This document shows, piece after piece, positions 53,393-61,101 of a DNA stretch of 64,000 nucleotides. Positions within the stretch are counted from its first letter, which is position 1. Each line of letters starts with the position of its first letter. This DNA comes from Bryobacterales bacterium (GTDB taxonomy: Bacteria; Acidobacteriota; Terriglobia; Bryobacterales; Bryobacteraceae). The notes under the pieces were generated by a model. It did not search any database. It was not told the origin of the DNA and saw only the letters and a list, made by a program, of their open reading frames with translations. The translations under genes were made by a program, and so were the position numbers. The DNA is taken from contig PMOK01000082.1 of assembly GCA_003162425.1 (NCBI GenBank), positions 3,262 through 67,261 on the forward strand, given 5' to 3'.

Positions 53393-54693
53393 AAGAGACT
53401 CGTCGAAATTTTCTTGAAAGCACGCTGGCGACTGCGGCTCTGGCAAGCATGGGCAGCGCGGCCGCGCAATCGCGAGCGAATGTCACCATCGGCATCATTG
53501 GCGCGGGCATCCGTGGGCTAGAGCTGATGGGAGTGGCGCTTGAGGCAGGCGCAAAGGTGGCGATGGTGTGCGATCTTTACGACGGCCATTTTCGCCGCGC
53601 GCAGGAACTGCAGAAGAGTACTCCCACCACGCGGGATTTCCATGAAGTGCTGGCGCGGCCGGATATTCAGGCAGTTCTCGTGGCCACCTCCGACCACTGG
53701 CACGCACCCGTAGCCATTGCCGCCATGCGCGCGGGCAAGGATGTCTACTGCGAGAAGCCTATGGCGCACACCATTCCGCAGGCGCTGGAGATGGCCGCGG
53801 TATCGCGAGAAACCGGCCGGCTGGTGCAGGTGGGCAGCCAAAGCGTCAGCATGACTTCCACGCATAAAGCCAAAGAATGGTTCGACTCGGGCGCGATCGG
53901 GACTGTGTTCATGGCGCAGTGTTCCATCTATCGGCCGAACGCCATTGGCGCCTGGCGATATCCGGTGCCGCCGGATGCTTCGCCCGAAACCATCGACTGG
54001 GAGCGCTACCTGGGCAACGCTCCGAAACGGCCGTTCGACGCGGCGCGTTTCTTCCAGTTCCGCAATTGGTGGGATTATGGCACCGGGATCGCCGGCGACG
54101 AATACGTCCATCTGCTCTCCCGTGTGCACTACGTTTTGGGAGTGCAATACCCGCTGAGCGCGGTGGCGTACGGCGGCATTTACAAATGGAAGGGCGACCG
54201 CGATGTGCCGGACATTCATAACACGCTTTACGATTACGGCAAGTTCCAGGCACAGGTGAGCGCGAATCTGGTTTCGAACTGGGAAGGCGGCGAGATAGTG
54301 CGCTTCATGGGCGATCGCGGGACCATCGAGCTTACTGAAGAGGGCGCCAAGTTGATTCCATACAATCCCGTGGAAGATTACGAATATCCGCTGGAGAGCT
54401 GGCCCAAAGACACCAAAGACAAGTTCATGGCTGAGCACAAGAACGATCCGGAAGCGGACATTGGGACTGCACGGAAACAGCCGCAGCGAAAAGTGGAAAC
54501 TTTCAGCCAGGTCCACGAGGGCACCCTGGAGCATATGCGGAATCTCTTCGAGTGCATGCAAACTCGCCAGCAGCCTGCGGAGAACGTCAGCTTCGGTTGT
54601 GGCACGGCGGTGGCTTGCCATATGGCGAACATCTCATACCGGCAAAAGAAGCGAGTCTTTTGGGACGCCGAGACGGCCAAGCTCAGTATGTGA
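53389..54693 (+). CDS. Gfo/Idh/MocA family oxidoreductase
   Basis: 434 residues. N-terminal Tat-like signal (KETRRNFLESTLATAALASM), Rossmann start ITIGIIGAG-like VTIGIIGAGIRGLELMG, EKP motif in YCEKPMAHT, and the C-terminal domain with NWWDYGTGIAGDEYVHLLSR. Translationally coupled to the TIM-barrel gene (ATGA). Paralogue of the gene at 2865 but with a different substrate pocket (GTGIAGDEYVH versus GNGDMGNQGIHE). Substrate unknown. Confidence 0.92.
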   Translation: MKETRRNFLESTLATAALASMGSAAAQSRANVTIGIIGAGIRGLELMGVALEAGAKVAMVCDLYDGHFRRAQELQKSTPTTRDFHEVLARPDIQAVLVATSDHWHAPVAIAAMRAGKDVYCEKPMAHTIPQALEMAAVSRETGRLVQVGSQSVSMTSTHKAKEWFDSGAIGTVFMAQCSIYRPNAIGAWRYPVPPDASPETIDWERYLGNAPKRPFDAARFFQFRNWWDYGTGIAGDEYVHLLSRVHYVLGVQYPLSAVAYGGIYKWKGDRDVPDIHNTLYDYGKFQAQVSANLVSNWEGGEIVRFMGDRGTIELTEEGAKLIPYNPVEDYEYPLESWPKDTKDKFMAEHKNDPEADIGTARKQPQRKVETFSQVHEGTLEHMRNLFECMQTRQQPAENVSFGCGTAVACHMANISYRQKKRVFWDAETAKLSM

Positions 54694-54724
54694 AGTGCTG
54701 CGCCACGAACCTGTTTGCGGTTGA

Positions 54725-54740
54725 ATTACGATTTCGTAAT
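54725..54740. promoter_or_regulatory. Palindrome ATTACGA-tt-TCGTAAT
   Basis: Perfect 7-bp inverted repeat ending 14 bp upstream of the -35 box of the second TonB-receptor promoter, a typical place for an activator site. Confidence 0.65.
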
Positions 54741-54754
54741 TTTACGACATCATC

Positions 54755-54783
54755 TTGACAAATAACCAGATACGGCATAGTAT
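54755..54783 (+). promoter_or_regulatory. Sigma-70 promoter of the second TonB receptor gene
   Basis: TTGACA, 17 bp, TAGTAT, 27 bp before ATG 54811, which has AAGGGG (54800-54805) as ribosome site. Confidence 0.82.
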
Positions 54784-54810
54784 GAACCCATCAGGTTTGA
54801 AAGGGGTAAC

Positions 54811-57800
54811 ATGGGTCGACTAGTAAGATACCTAGCTTGTATCGTAATCCTGACTGCGTCCCTGTCGGCGCAAAACAGCAGTTCCATCACGGGCACGGTC
54901 CGCGATGCAACGGGCGCCGTTGTTCCAGGCGCTAACGTGGTTGCGACCAGCGTCGAAAAGGGCACGTCGGTTTCCACGAAGACCAACGGAGAAGGCGATT
55001 ACCTGATTGGAGCGCTATCGCCAGGCCATTACAGCGTCACGGTCACGCAGACTGGTTTCAAGCAGTTCAAGCTGTCGGAGCCGGTTACGCTTGACGTCTC
55101 GCAGAAGGCCAAGGTAGACGCGACGCTGGAGGTCGGCGAAATGGCGACGCAGGTTTCGGTTGAGGGCACTGCGGTTCAGGTGCAAACCGAATCCCCCGAG
55201 ATGTCCAGTGTCGTGACCGGCAAAGAGGTCACGCAGATCGTTCTCAATGGCCGCGACTTCGCTCAGTTAGTGACCTTGGCGCCGGGCGTGAGCAATCAGA
55301 CTGGCCAGGACGAAGGCACGGTAGGTGTCTACGGGAACGTCGTATATAGCATTAATGGCGGCCGTACCGAGAACAACACCTGGGAGCTGGACGGCGGCGA
55401 CAACATGGACAACGGCAGCAACCAGACGCTCAATGTCTACCCGAGTCCTGATGCGATCGGGCAATTCAGGGTAGTGACGTCGAACAACGGTGCGCAGTAC
55501 GGGCGCAACGGATCGGGAACGATTGAAGCTTCTATCAAGTCCGGCCAAAAGGATTTCCACGGCGATGTATATGAGTTCGTGCGCAACAACGATTTCAACG
55601 CGCGGAACTTCTTCAATTCGACAGTGCCTGAATACAGGAAAAACGACTTCGGCTATACGCTAGGCGGGCCGGTGTACATTCCGAAGGTTTACAACAAGGA
55701 CAGGGATAAAACGTTCTTCTTCTTCTCCGAAGAGTGGCACAAGGACCTGGTTCCCGGCCAAAACTTCAACCAGCTATTGCCGGACGCACAGCAGCAGCTC
55801 GGCAATTTCTCGGATGTATGCCCCGGGGCAGGAACGCCGGTTAGTACGGGGAGCAAGACCAATTTTCCTGACTGTCCCATAAACCGCAAGGCCGGATCGT
55901 ACTTCCCGAACAATATTGTTCCCATCGATCCGAATGCTCAGGCGATCATTAGCAATCTTCTACCGCAACCGAATTCGGGCAGCGGTTTGAGTTCGCGTTA
56001 TATCGCCGCACCGGCGCAACTTACCAACTGGCGCGAGGAACTGGTCCGGATCGATCACAACTTCAGCGACAAGGTTCGATTCTTCGGGCACTTCATCCAC
56101 GATTCGTGGAGCACCGAAACTGCCACACCGTTGTGGGGCAGCGGCGCCTCGTTCCCGACCATTGGGACCAATTTTGTTGGTCCGGGCGTGAGCGTGGTCG
56201 CGAATCTGGCGGCGAATATTTCGCCGACACTGCTGAATGAGTTCACCTTCAGCTACACCACCGATCACATCTTCCTGAACGCGGTTGGTCCGGCGCAGCG
56301 GCCATCCAGCATGACCATGACCGGGCTTTACAACAACGGTTTCGGTGGGCTGCTTCCGGCCGTCAGCGTGGGAGGCGGCGTCAACTACGACCAAGGCGGA
56401 TTCACCATGGACACGGGATACTTCCCGTGGAACAATGCGAATCCGACGTTCACCTACAAGGACCAAGTGAGTAAGATCGTCGGGTCACATAACCTGCTCT
56501 TCGGCGCCTATTACGTCGCGGGTCAAAAGAACGAGGAGAACAGTCCTTATGTTCAAGGAATTCTCTATACCAGCCATACATCCCCGGTAAGTACGGGAAA
56601 CGCGTTCGCCGATCTCCTGGTCGGAAATTTCTCCGAATACAGTCAGGCCAATTCGAAGGTCAAATACTACAACCGTTACAAGATTTTGGAGCCATATATC
56701 CAGGACGACTGGCACGTGTCCAAGCGATTGACTTTAAATCTCGGGTTCCGTCTGAGCGGGTTTGGGACTTATCGCGAGAAGTATTACCAAGCGTACAACT
56801 TCAATCCAGTCGCTTACAGCTTGGCGAATGCGCCGCAGATCGATGTGTCCGGGAGCGTTACGGGTTTCGCAGGCGCGCTGATTCCGGGTACCGGCAGTCA
56901 GTTCGACGGCATTCAACAGTGCGGCAAGGGCGGTACTCCTCGCGGTTGCGTGGCCGGGCATTTGTTTAACCCCGCGCCTCGATTTGGATTCGCGTACGAT
57001 CCGTTTGGTGATGGAAAAACTTCCATTCGCGGCGGCTACGGCATCTTCTACGAGCACACCAACGGGAACGAAGGGAATACCGAATCATTGGAAGGCAGCC
57101 CGCCACTCGTGTTGACGTCCCAGCAGTACAATATCGCCGGTTACACGAACATCGGCGGTGGAGGCAGTGCGGCGCCCAACTTCCCTCTATCGGTCAAATC
57201 GATTCCGAATGCTGCCATATGGCCGTATGTCCAGCAATGGAACGTCAGCGTCCAACGTGAGGTAATTAAATCGACAGTCATGACGGTGGCCTACGTTGGA
57301 AGCAAAGGCACACATTTGGGCGTTACAACGGACTACAATCAGCTCTATCCGATTTCAGCCTCGCAGAATCCATTCCTGCCGGGCCAGCCTTTGACCTCGG
57401 CCATTTGCAGCAGCGGCCTGGTGAACGGCGCCGCGCCTACAGGACCTGCGGCAACCCAGTTCGCCGTGGCTTGCGGCGCGAATCCGAACTCATACCGGCC
57501 ATACCAAGGCTTCGGGTCGATCAGCGCCCTTCGATACGGAGCAAACTCGGCCTATAACGCAATGCAGGTTTCGCTAGTCCGCCATATGGGACGGCTTAGC
57601 GTCGACCTGGCGTATACCTGGAGCCATTCGCTGGATAATGCCTCCGATTACGGCACCAGTAACTTCGTAGATTCATATAACTTGAATATAAGCCGCGCGA
57701 GCTCCGATTTCGACCAGCGCCAGATATTCAACCTCGGCTACGTTTACGACCTTCCGTTCTTCACGCAGAGGGGTTGGTTGCACACGGCGCTCGGCGGCTG

Positions 57801-58314
57801 GGAGTGGTCGGGACTGTTTACTGCTCAAACAGGAACACCGTTCAGCGTAACCGATGGTCTCTACGGCTCCGGCGTGGCTAATGGAAATGGTCAGGGCGCG
57901 TTGCTGGATCTGGTCGGCAACCCCAATTCCGGTATGGGAGCTTTGAACAACCAGCCGGGAGTGGTCGGTCCGCTGCTCTACAATCCCGCAGCATTCGCCG
58001 CGCCGCAAGGTTTGACCTTCGGAACGGCGCAGCGCAACGTATTGAACAATCCTGGCCGTTGGAACGCGGATATGGGGCTATTTAAGAGGTTCTCGATTAC
58101 GGAGTTGAGGTACTTTGAATTCCGAGCCGAGGCCTTTAACGTGTTCAACCATACGGAGTGGGGTAGCGTGGGCGGTAACGCTTCCACGACCTGCTTCGCC
58201 GGAGCGACCAACACTCCGGGCGATTCGAGTTGTCTGGCGAACAGCGAATTCCTGCGTGCAAACAGCGCGCACAATCCGCGCATTCTGCAGCTTGCGCTGA
58301 AGTTTATGTTCTAA
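54811..58314 (+). CDS. Oar-like TonB-dependent receptor, second copy
   Basis: 1167 residues. Signal peptide (YLACIVILTASLSA), CarboxypepD_reg-like domain (ITGTVRDATGAVVPGANVVA), plug (VTQIVLNGRDFAQLVTLAPG) and a long barrel ending in LQLALKFMF. Similar layout to the receptor at 34525 but well diverged, so they probably bind different ligands. Own promoter with an upstream palindrome, not part of the oxidoreductase operon. Lies outside the island. Convergent with the Hsp70-like gene over a shared hairpin. Confidence 0.93.
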   Translation: MGRLVRYLACIVILTASLSAQNSSSITGTVRDATGAVVPGANVVATSVEKGTSVSTKTNGEGDYLIGALSPGHYSVTVTQTGFKQFKLSEPVTLDVSQKAKVDATLEVGEMATQVSVEGTAVQVQTESPEMSSVVTGKEVTQIVLNGRDFAQLVTLAPGVSNQTGQDEGTVGVYGNVVYSINGGRTENNTWELDGGDNMDNGSNQTLNVYPSPDAIGQFRVVTSNNGAQYGRNGSGTIEASIKSGQKDFHGDVYEFVRNNDFNARNFFNSTVPEYRKNDFGYTLGGPVYIPKVYNKDRDKTFFFFSEEWHKDLVPGQNFNQLLPDAQQQLGNFSDVCPGAGTPVSTGSKTNFPDCPINRKAGSYFPNNIVPIDPNAQAIISNLLPQPNSGSGLSSRYIAAPAQLTNWREELVRIDHNFSDKVRFFGHFIHDSWSTETATPLWGSGASFPTIGTNFVGPGVSVVANLAANISPTLLNEFTFSYTTDHIFLNAVGPAQRPSSMTMTGLYNNGFGGLLPAVSVGGGVNYDQGGFTMDTGYFPWNNANPTFTYKDQVSKIVGSHNLLFGAYYVAGQKNEENSPYVQGILYTSHTSPVSTGNAFADLLVGNFSEYSQANSKVKYYNRYKILEPYIQDDWHVSKRLTLNLGFRLSGFGTYREKYYQAYNFNPVAYSLANAPQIDVSGSVTGFAGALIPGTGSQFDGIQQCGKGGTPRGCVAGHLFNPAPRFGFAYDPFGDGKTSIRGGYGIFYEHTNGNEGNTESLEGSPPLVLTSQQYNIAGYTNIGGGGSAAPNFPLSVKSIPNAAIWPYVQQWNVSVQREVIKSTVMTVAYVGSKGTHLGVTTDYNQLYPISASQNPFLPGQPLTSAICSSGLVNGAAPTGPAATQFAVACGANPNSYRPYQGFGSISALRYGANSAYNAMQVSLVRHMGRLSVDLAYTWSHSLDNASDYGTSNFVDSYNLNISRASSDFDQRQIFNLGYVYDLPFFTQRGWLHTALGGWEWSGLFTAQTGTPFSVTDGLYGSGVANGNGQGALLDLVGNPNSGMGALNNQPGVVGPLLYNPAAFAAPQGLTFGTAQRNVLNNPGRWNADMGLFKRFSITELRYFEFRAEAFNVFNHTEWGSVGGNASTTCFAGATNTPGDSSCLANSEFLRANSAHNPRILQLALKFMF

Positions 58315-58325
58315 GGGAGATTTCC

Positions 58326-58367
58326 GCGGGAGAGGGTTACTTAACTTGTTATTTCACCTTCTCCCGC
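58326..58367. terminator. Hairpin between convergent genes
   Basis: GCGGGAGAGG pairs with CCTTCTCCCGC (one bulge), with an AT-rich loop. It follows the receptor stop and covers the last codons of the Hsp70-like gene; likely shared terminator. Confidence 0.5.
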
Positions 58368-60166
58368 ACATTGAACTCCAGCTTCCACCGGCGTCCGTCC
58401 CGCGCGACGGACCAGAGTTGCAGCATCCCCGTTTCAGTTACTACTGTTTCTAAAGTGACCGGCACAAATTCGCCGGCGTTGCCTGCCGCCGGAAGGCAAA
58501 CTTCGATCGGCGACAGCTCTTCCAGATCGCCGGCGATGTCGTCCAGCATGGCGCCGGCAGCGTCGTTCTTGCGAATGGCGGATTGAAAAAAGCGGAACTC
58601 GGCGGGCTCGCCTACGGTTAAGCCAAACTCGCGATCCTTCAACTGCAGTGAGCTGCCTTCCTCCATGCCGAAGGGAGCTACGGCGAGCGCCTTGAACGGG
58701 ACAGGCATGCCGGGAACAGCGGGCATGGCGCTTTCGATACCCACGTAATAAGTGCGCGGCACTCCGCCGCGGATGCGCACGCCTCGGCCTTCGCGGGCCA
58801 ATCCATAATAAGCAGCGCCGCGCGCCACGGCGTGCATCAGATCCTCGCCGACCAGGGGGACCACGGGCGCGAGACCCTCTTCGGCCAGCCAGCCGTTGAG
58901 GACTTCGAGAATCCGGCGCCGCACTAATCCAGCGCGCAGTACGCCGCCGTTGAAGAGGACATGCGTGGGCGCGGCGAGTCCACTGGATCCCCTCCGCACG
59001 GAACCATGCTCGGATTGCGCAGCCTGCTGCCGCAGAAATCGCGCCAGGTGGCGTGTGATGGCAGCATCGGCGGCATAGGGCAATCCGATTTCGGCCAGGC
59101 CCATCTTCCTGCGTTGCGGCATGTCTTGGCTGGATACTACGGGCAAAAATCCTTCGCCCAGGATGCGATCGATATCCTCGCGCAGCAGTTTCGTTTTGAT
59201 GGTGCCACCCACCAGTCCGGTGCCGCGTCCGAGAATCGTCACGGGGTGCTCGCGCTTTTTGCTATCTTCCTCGAGCAGGCGTTCCTTGGCTAGGCGGCAT
59301 TGCTGCCACAGTGCGTGCAACTGCATGGCATCCAGCTTGGTGCCTTGCGCCGCGAGCTGTTGCTCCAGATGGCGTGCCAGAGCGAGGTCGACGTTGTCGC
59401 CACCGAGCAGGATGTGTTCGCCCACCGCGACGCGCTCGAGTTGCAGCTCGCCTGCTTGCTCTGTCACCGCGATCAACGTGAAATCGGTGGTGCCTCCGCC
59501 GATGTCCACCACCAGGATCAGGTCGCCCACTTGCACGCGCTCGCGCCAGTCAGAGTGCCGCTCGATCCAGGCGTAGAAAGCGGCCTGCGGTTCTTCCAGC
59601 AATAACGGATTCTGATAGCCGGCCTCTTGGGCTGCTTGCAACGTAAGCTCGCGCGCTACCGCATCGAACGAGGCCGGCACGGTTACCAGGACCTGTTGCT
59701 TCGCGAACGGCGCGTCCGGCATCTTATGATCCCAGGCGGCGCGCAGATGCTCCAGATATCGCCGCGATGCCTCGACTGGTGAGATTTTATCGAGACCTTG
59801 CGGCGCGTTGAGAGGCAGAATGGGTGCCGTGCGATCGACGCCGGCGTGGGACAGCCAGGATTTTGCGGACGCGACCAGGCGGCTGGCAACTTCCGCGCCA
59901 CGTTTCTGCGCCAGCGCACCTACGACGTAGCGCGGAGTTTCGTCCCACGGCAGCGCGATAGAGCCAGCCGGAAAATCGGCCGAGCCGGGGATATAGAGAA
60001 AGGACGGCAGCAGCGGCTGATCGCGCACTTCGCCCGGATTCACCAATTGAGGAAGCTCGATGACCGTGACTGGCGGGGTTTCCCGTGGGTCGCCAGCGGC
60101 CGGCGCGCAGGCCAGGGCGCAGTTGGTGGTTCCGAGATCGATTCCGATGACGTATTGCTGTGACAA
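58349..60166 (-). CDS. Hsp70-family ATPase, DnaK-like
   Basis: 605 residues. Phosphate-1 motif VIGIDLGTTNCALA, phosphate-2 LVVDIGGGTTDFTL, EEPQAAFYAWIE, and the adenosine motif VLFNGGVLRAG. The nucleotide-binding domain is complete, but the segment after it is short and does not look like a normal DnaK peptide-binding domain with lid. It belongs to the divergent Hsp70-like group often paired with a second Hsp70-like protein; no partner is present here. Cytoplasmic; client unknown. Monocistronic. Confidence 0.9.
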   Translation of the reverse strand: MSQQYVIGIDLGTTNCALACAPAAGDPRETPPVTVIELPQLVNPGEVRDQPLLPSFLYIPGSADFPAGSIALPWDETPRYVVGALAQKRGAEVASRLVASAKSWLSHAGVDRTAPILPLNAPQGLDKISPVEASRRYLEHLRAAWDHKMPDAPFAKQQVLVTVPASFDAVARELTLQAAQEAGYQNPLLLEEPQAAFYAWIERHSDWRERVQVGDLILVVDIGGGTTDFTLIAVTEQAGELQLERVAVGEHILLGGDNVDLALARHLEQQLAAQGTKLDAMQLHALWQQCRLAKERLLEEDSKKREHPVTILGRGTGLVGGTIKTKLLREDIDRILGEGFLPVVSSQDMPQRRKMGLAEIGLPYAADAAITRHLARFLRQQAAQSEHGSVRRGSSGLAAPTHVLFNGGVLRAGLVRRRILEVLNGWLAEEGLAPVVPLVGEDLMHAVARGAAYYGLAREGRGVRIRGGVPRTYYVGIESAMPAVPGMPVPFKALAVAPFGMEEGSSLQLKDREFGLTVGEPAEFRFFQSAIRKNDAAGAMLDDIAGDLEELSPIEVCLPAAGNAGEFVPVTLETVVTETGMLQLWSVARDGRRWKLEFNVREKVK

Positions 60167-60223
60167 GCTTCAGTGTAGCTTGCCGACTCCAACTGCTCCA
60201 CTGTAATCAAATACCCAGTTCTG

Positions 60224-60242
60224 CACCACTCTGGTGTACAAT
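60224..60242 (+). promoter_or_regulatory. Operator-like palindrome overlapping a -10 box
   Basis: CACCA-ctc-TGGTG (60224-60236) abuts TACAAT (60237-60242), which ends 6 bp before ATG 60249. A repressor bound here would block the promoter, as expected for antitoxin autoregulation. Confidence 0.5.
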
Positions 60243-60248
60243 GACCTT

Positions 60249-60506
60249 ATGCCTGCTCGTCCAAAGGTCGTTCGCCAAAGCGTGACGTTACCAGCTTCTC
60301 TTGCAAAAGAAGTTCAGAACATGGCCAAACGTCAACATCTAAGTGCCAGTCGAATGCTGGTAACCCTCGTCGATCAAGGCGTTCAGGCACGAAAACAACA
60401 GCGGAAAGCTTTGTTTGAACTGATCGACCGTTTCCGGGCGACTGACAATCCCGAGGAAGTCGCGCGGTTAGGCGATCAGCTGGGCCGTATGGTCTTTGGC
60501 GAATGA
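60249..60506 (+). CDS. Ribbon-helix-helix antitoxin-like protein
   Basis: 85 residues from ATG 60249; the track's GTG 60234 lies in the palindrome and -10 region. VVRQSVTLPASLAKEVQNMA plus HLSASRMLVTLVDQG is a MetJ/Arc-type RHH fold (beta strand, two helices). The tail (LIDRFRATDNPEEVARLGDQ) is helical. Its stop directly abuts the next ATG, giving a two-gene toxin-antitoxin-like operon. Confidence 0.75.
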   Translation: MPARPKVVRQSVTLPASLAKEVQNMAKRQHLSASRMLVTLVDQGVQARKQQRKALFELIDRFRATDNPEEVARLGDQLGRMVFGE

Positions 60507-60749
60507 ATGCCGAAAATAAGCTGGCTGAATCTTCCGCTGCCGATCCGGCAGCATTTGATCGATCGGATGCACGACCGGAACATCACCAAAGAAGATCTTG
60601 CCCAGCTGATGCTCTGGATAGCCTCCAACCCAGAAGTTCCCGATGGCCCTTGGTTTAAGGATTTCCGATCCTTCAAATTGTGTGGCCATGGTAATCTACC
60701 GAAGACCTTCCTTGCACCCGACCAATCGGCAACTGGAACTCAGATTTAG
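60507..60749 (+). CDS. Small protein paired with the RHH gene
   Basis: 80 residues: KISWLNLPLPIRQHLIDRMH, NITKEDLAQLMLWIASNPEV, then WFKDFRSFKLCGHGNLPKTF. I know no characterised family; the FxSFKLCGxGxLPKTFL ending recurs in short partner genes of RHH proteins as far as I recall. The pairing makes it a candidate toxin, though the gene order (RHH first, partner second) is the only evidence. Confidence 0.65.
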   Translation: MPKISWLNLPLPIRQHLIDRMHDRNITKEDLAQLMLWIASNPEVPDGPWFKDFRSFKLCGHGNLPKTFLAPDQSATGTQI

Positions 60750-60753
60750 GTCT

Positions 60754-61101
60754 TCACTTGAGTCTTTTCAAATCTCGCTTGGCTTGCTCGAAGTCGGGCT
60801 TCAAGCGAACGGCGGTTTCGAGTTCGGATCGGGCTTCGGCCTTGCGGCCCTCCTTTTCAAATACCAATCCGAGCGACCAATGCGCTCCGGCGATTATCGG
60901 TGAATCCGGCTCGGGTTCCTTGGTCTCGTTGATATATTTCTTGAGGTAAGCCTCGGCCTTCGGCAACTCGACTCCCTCGCGCAGCATCGCACGCGCTGCG
61001 TGAACATACGGAGCGACGTCGTCCGGCACGGCTGCTTCGGCCCGCGCGACCACCTCGGCTGCGTCATCGAAACGTTTCTGAAGCACCAGTGCGTATGGAT
61101 T
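60754..61101 (-). pseudogene. TPR protein, N-terminus lost
   Basis: Only the last 115 or so codons of a TPR protein remain: NPYALVLQKRFDDAAEVVAR, then AHWSLGLVFEKEGRKAEARS and ETAVRLKPDFEQAKRDLKRL. The frame opens directly at the stop codon of the upstream permease pseudogene, without a proper start or ribosome site. The fusion point near 61101 marks a deletion. The track shows the part from GTG 61086. Confidence 0.7.

Noticed and set aside
34525-58314. Recent duplication of the TonB receptors by the island
   Set aside because: The two share architecture only; motifs and regulatory regions differ throughout, so they are old paralogues.
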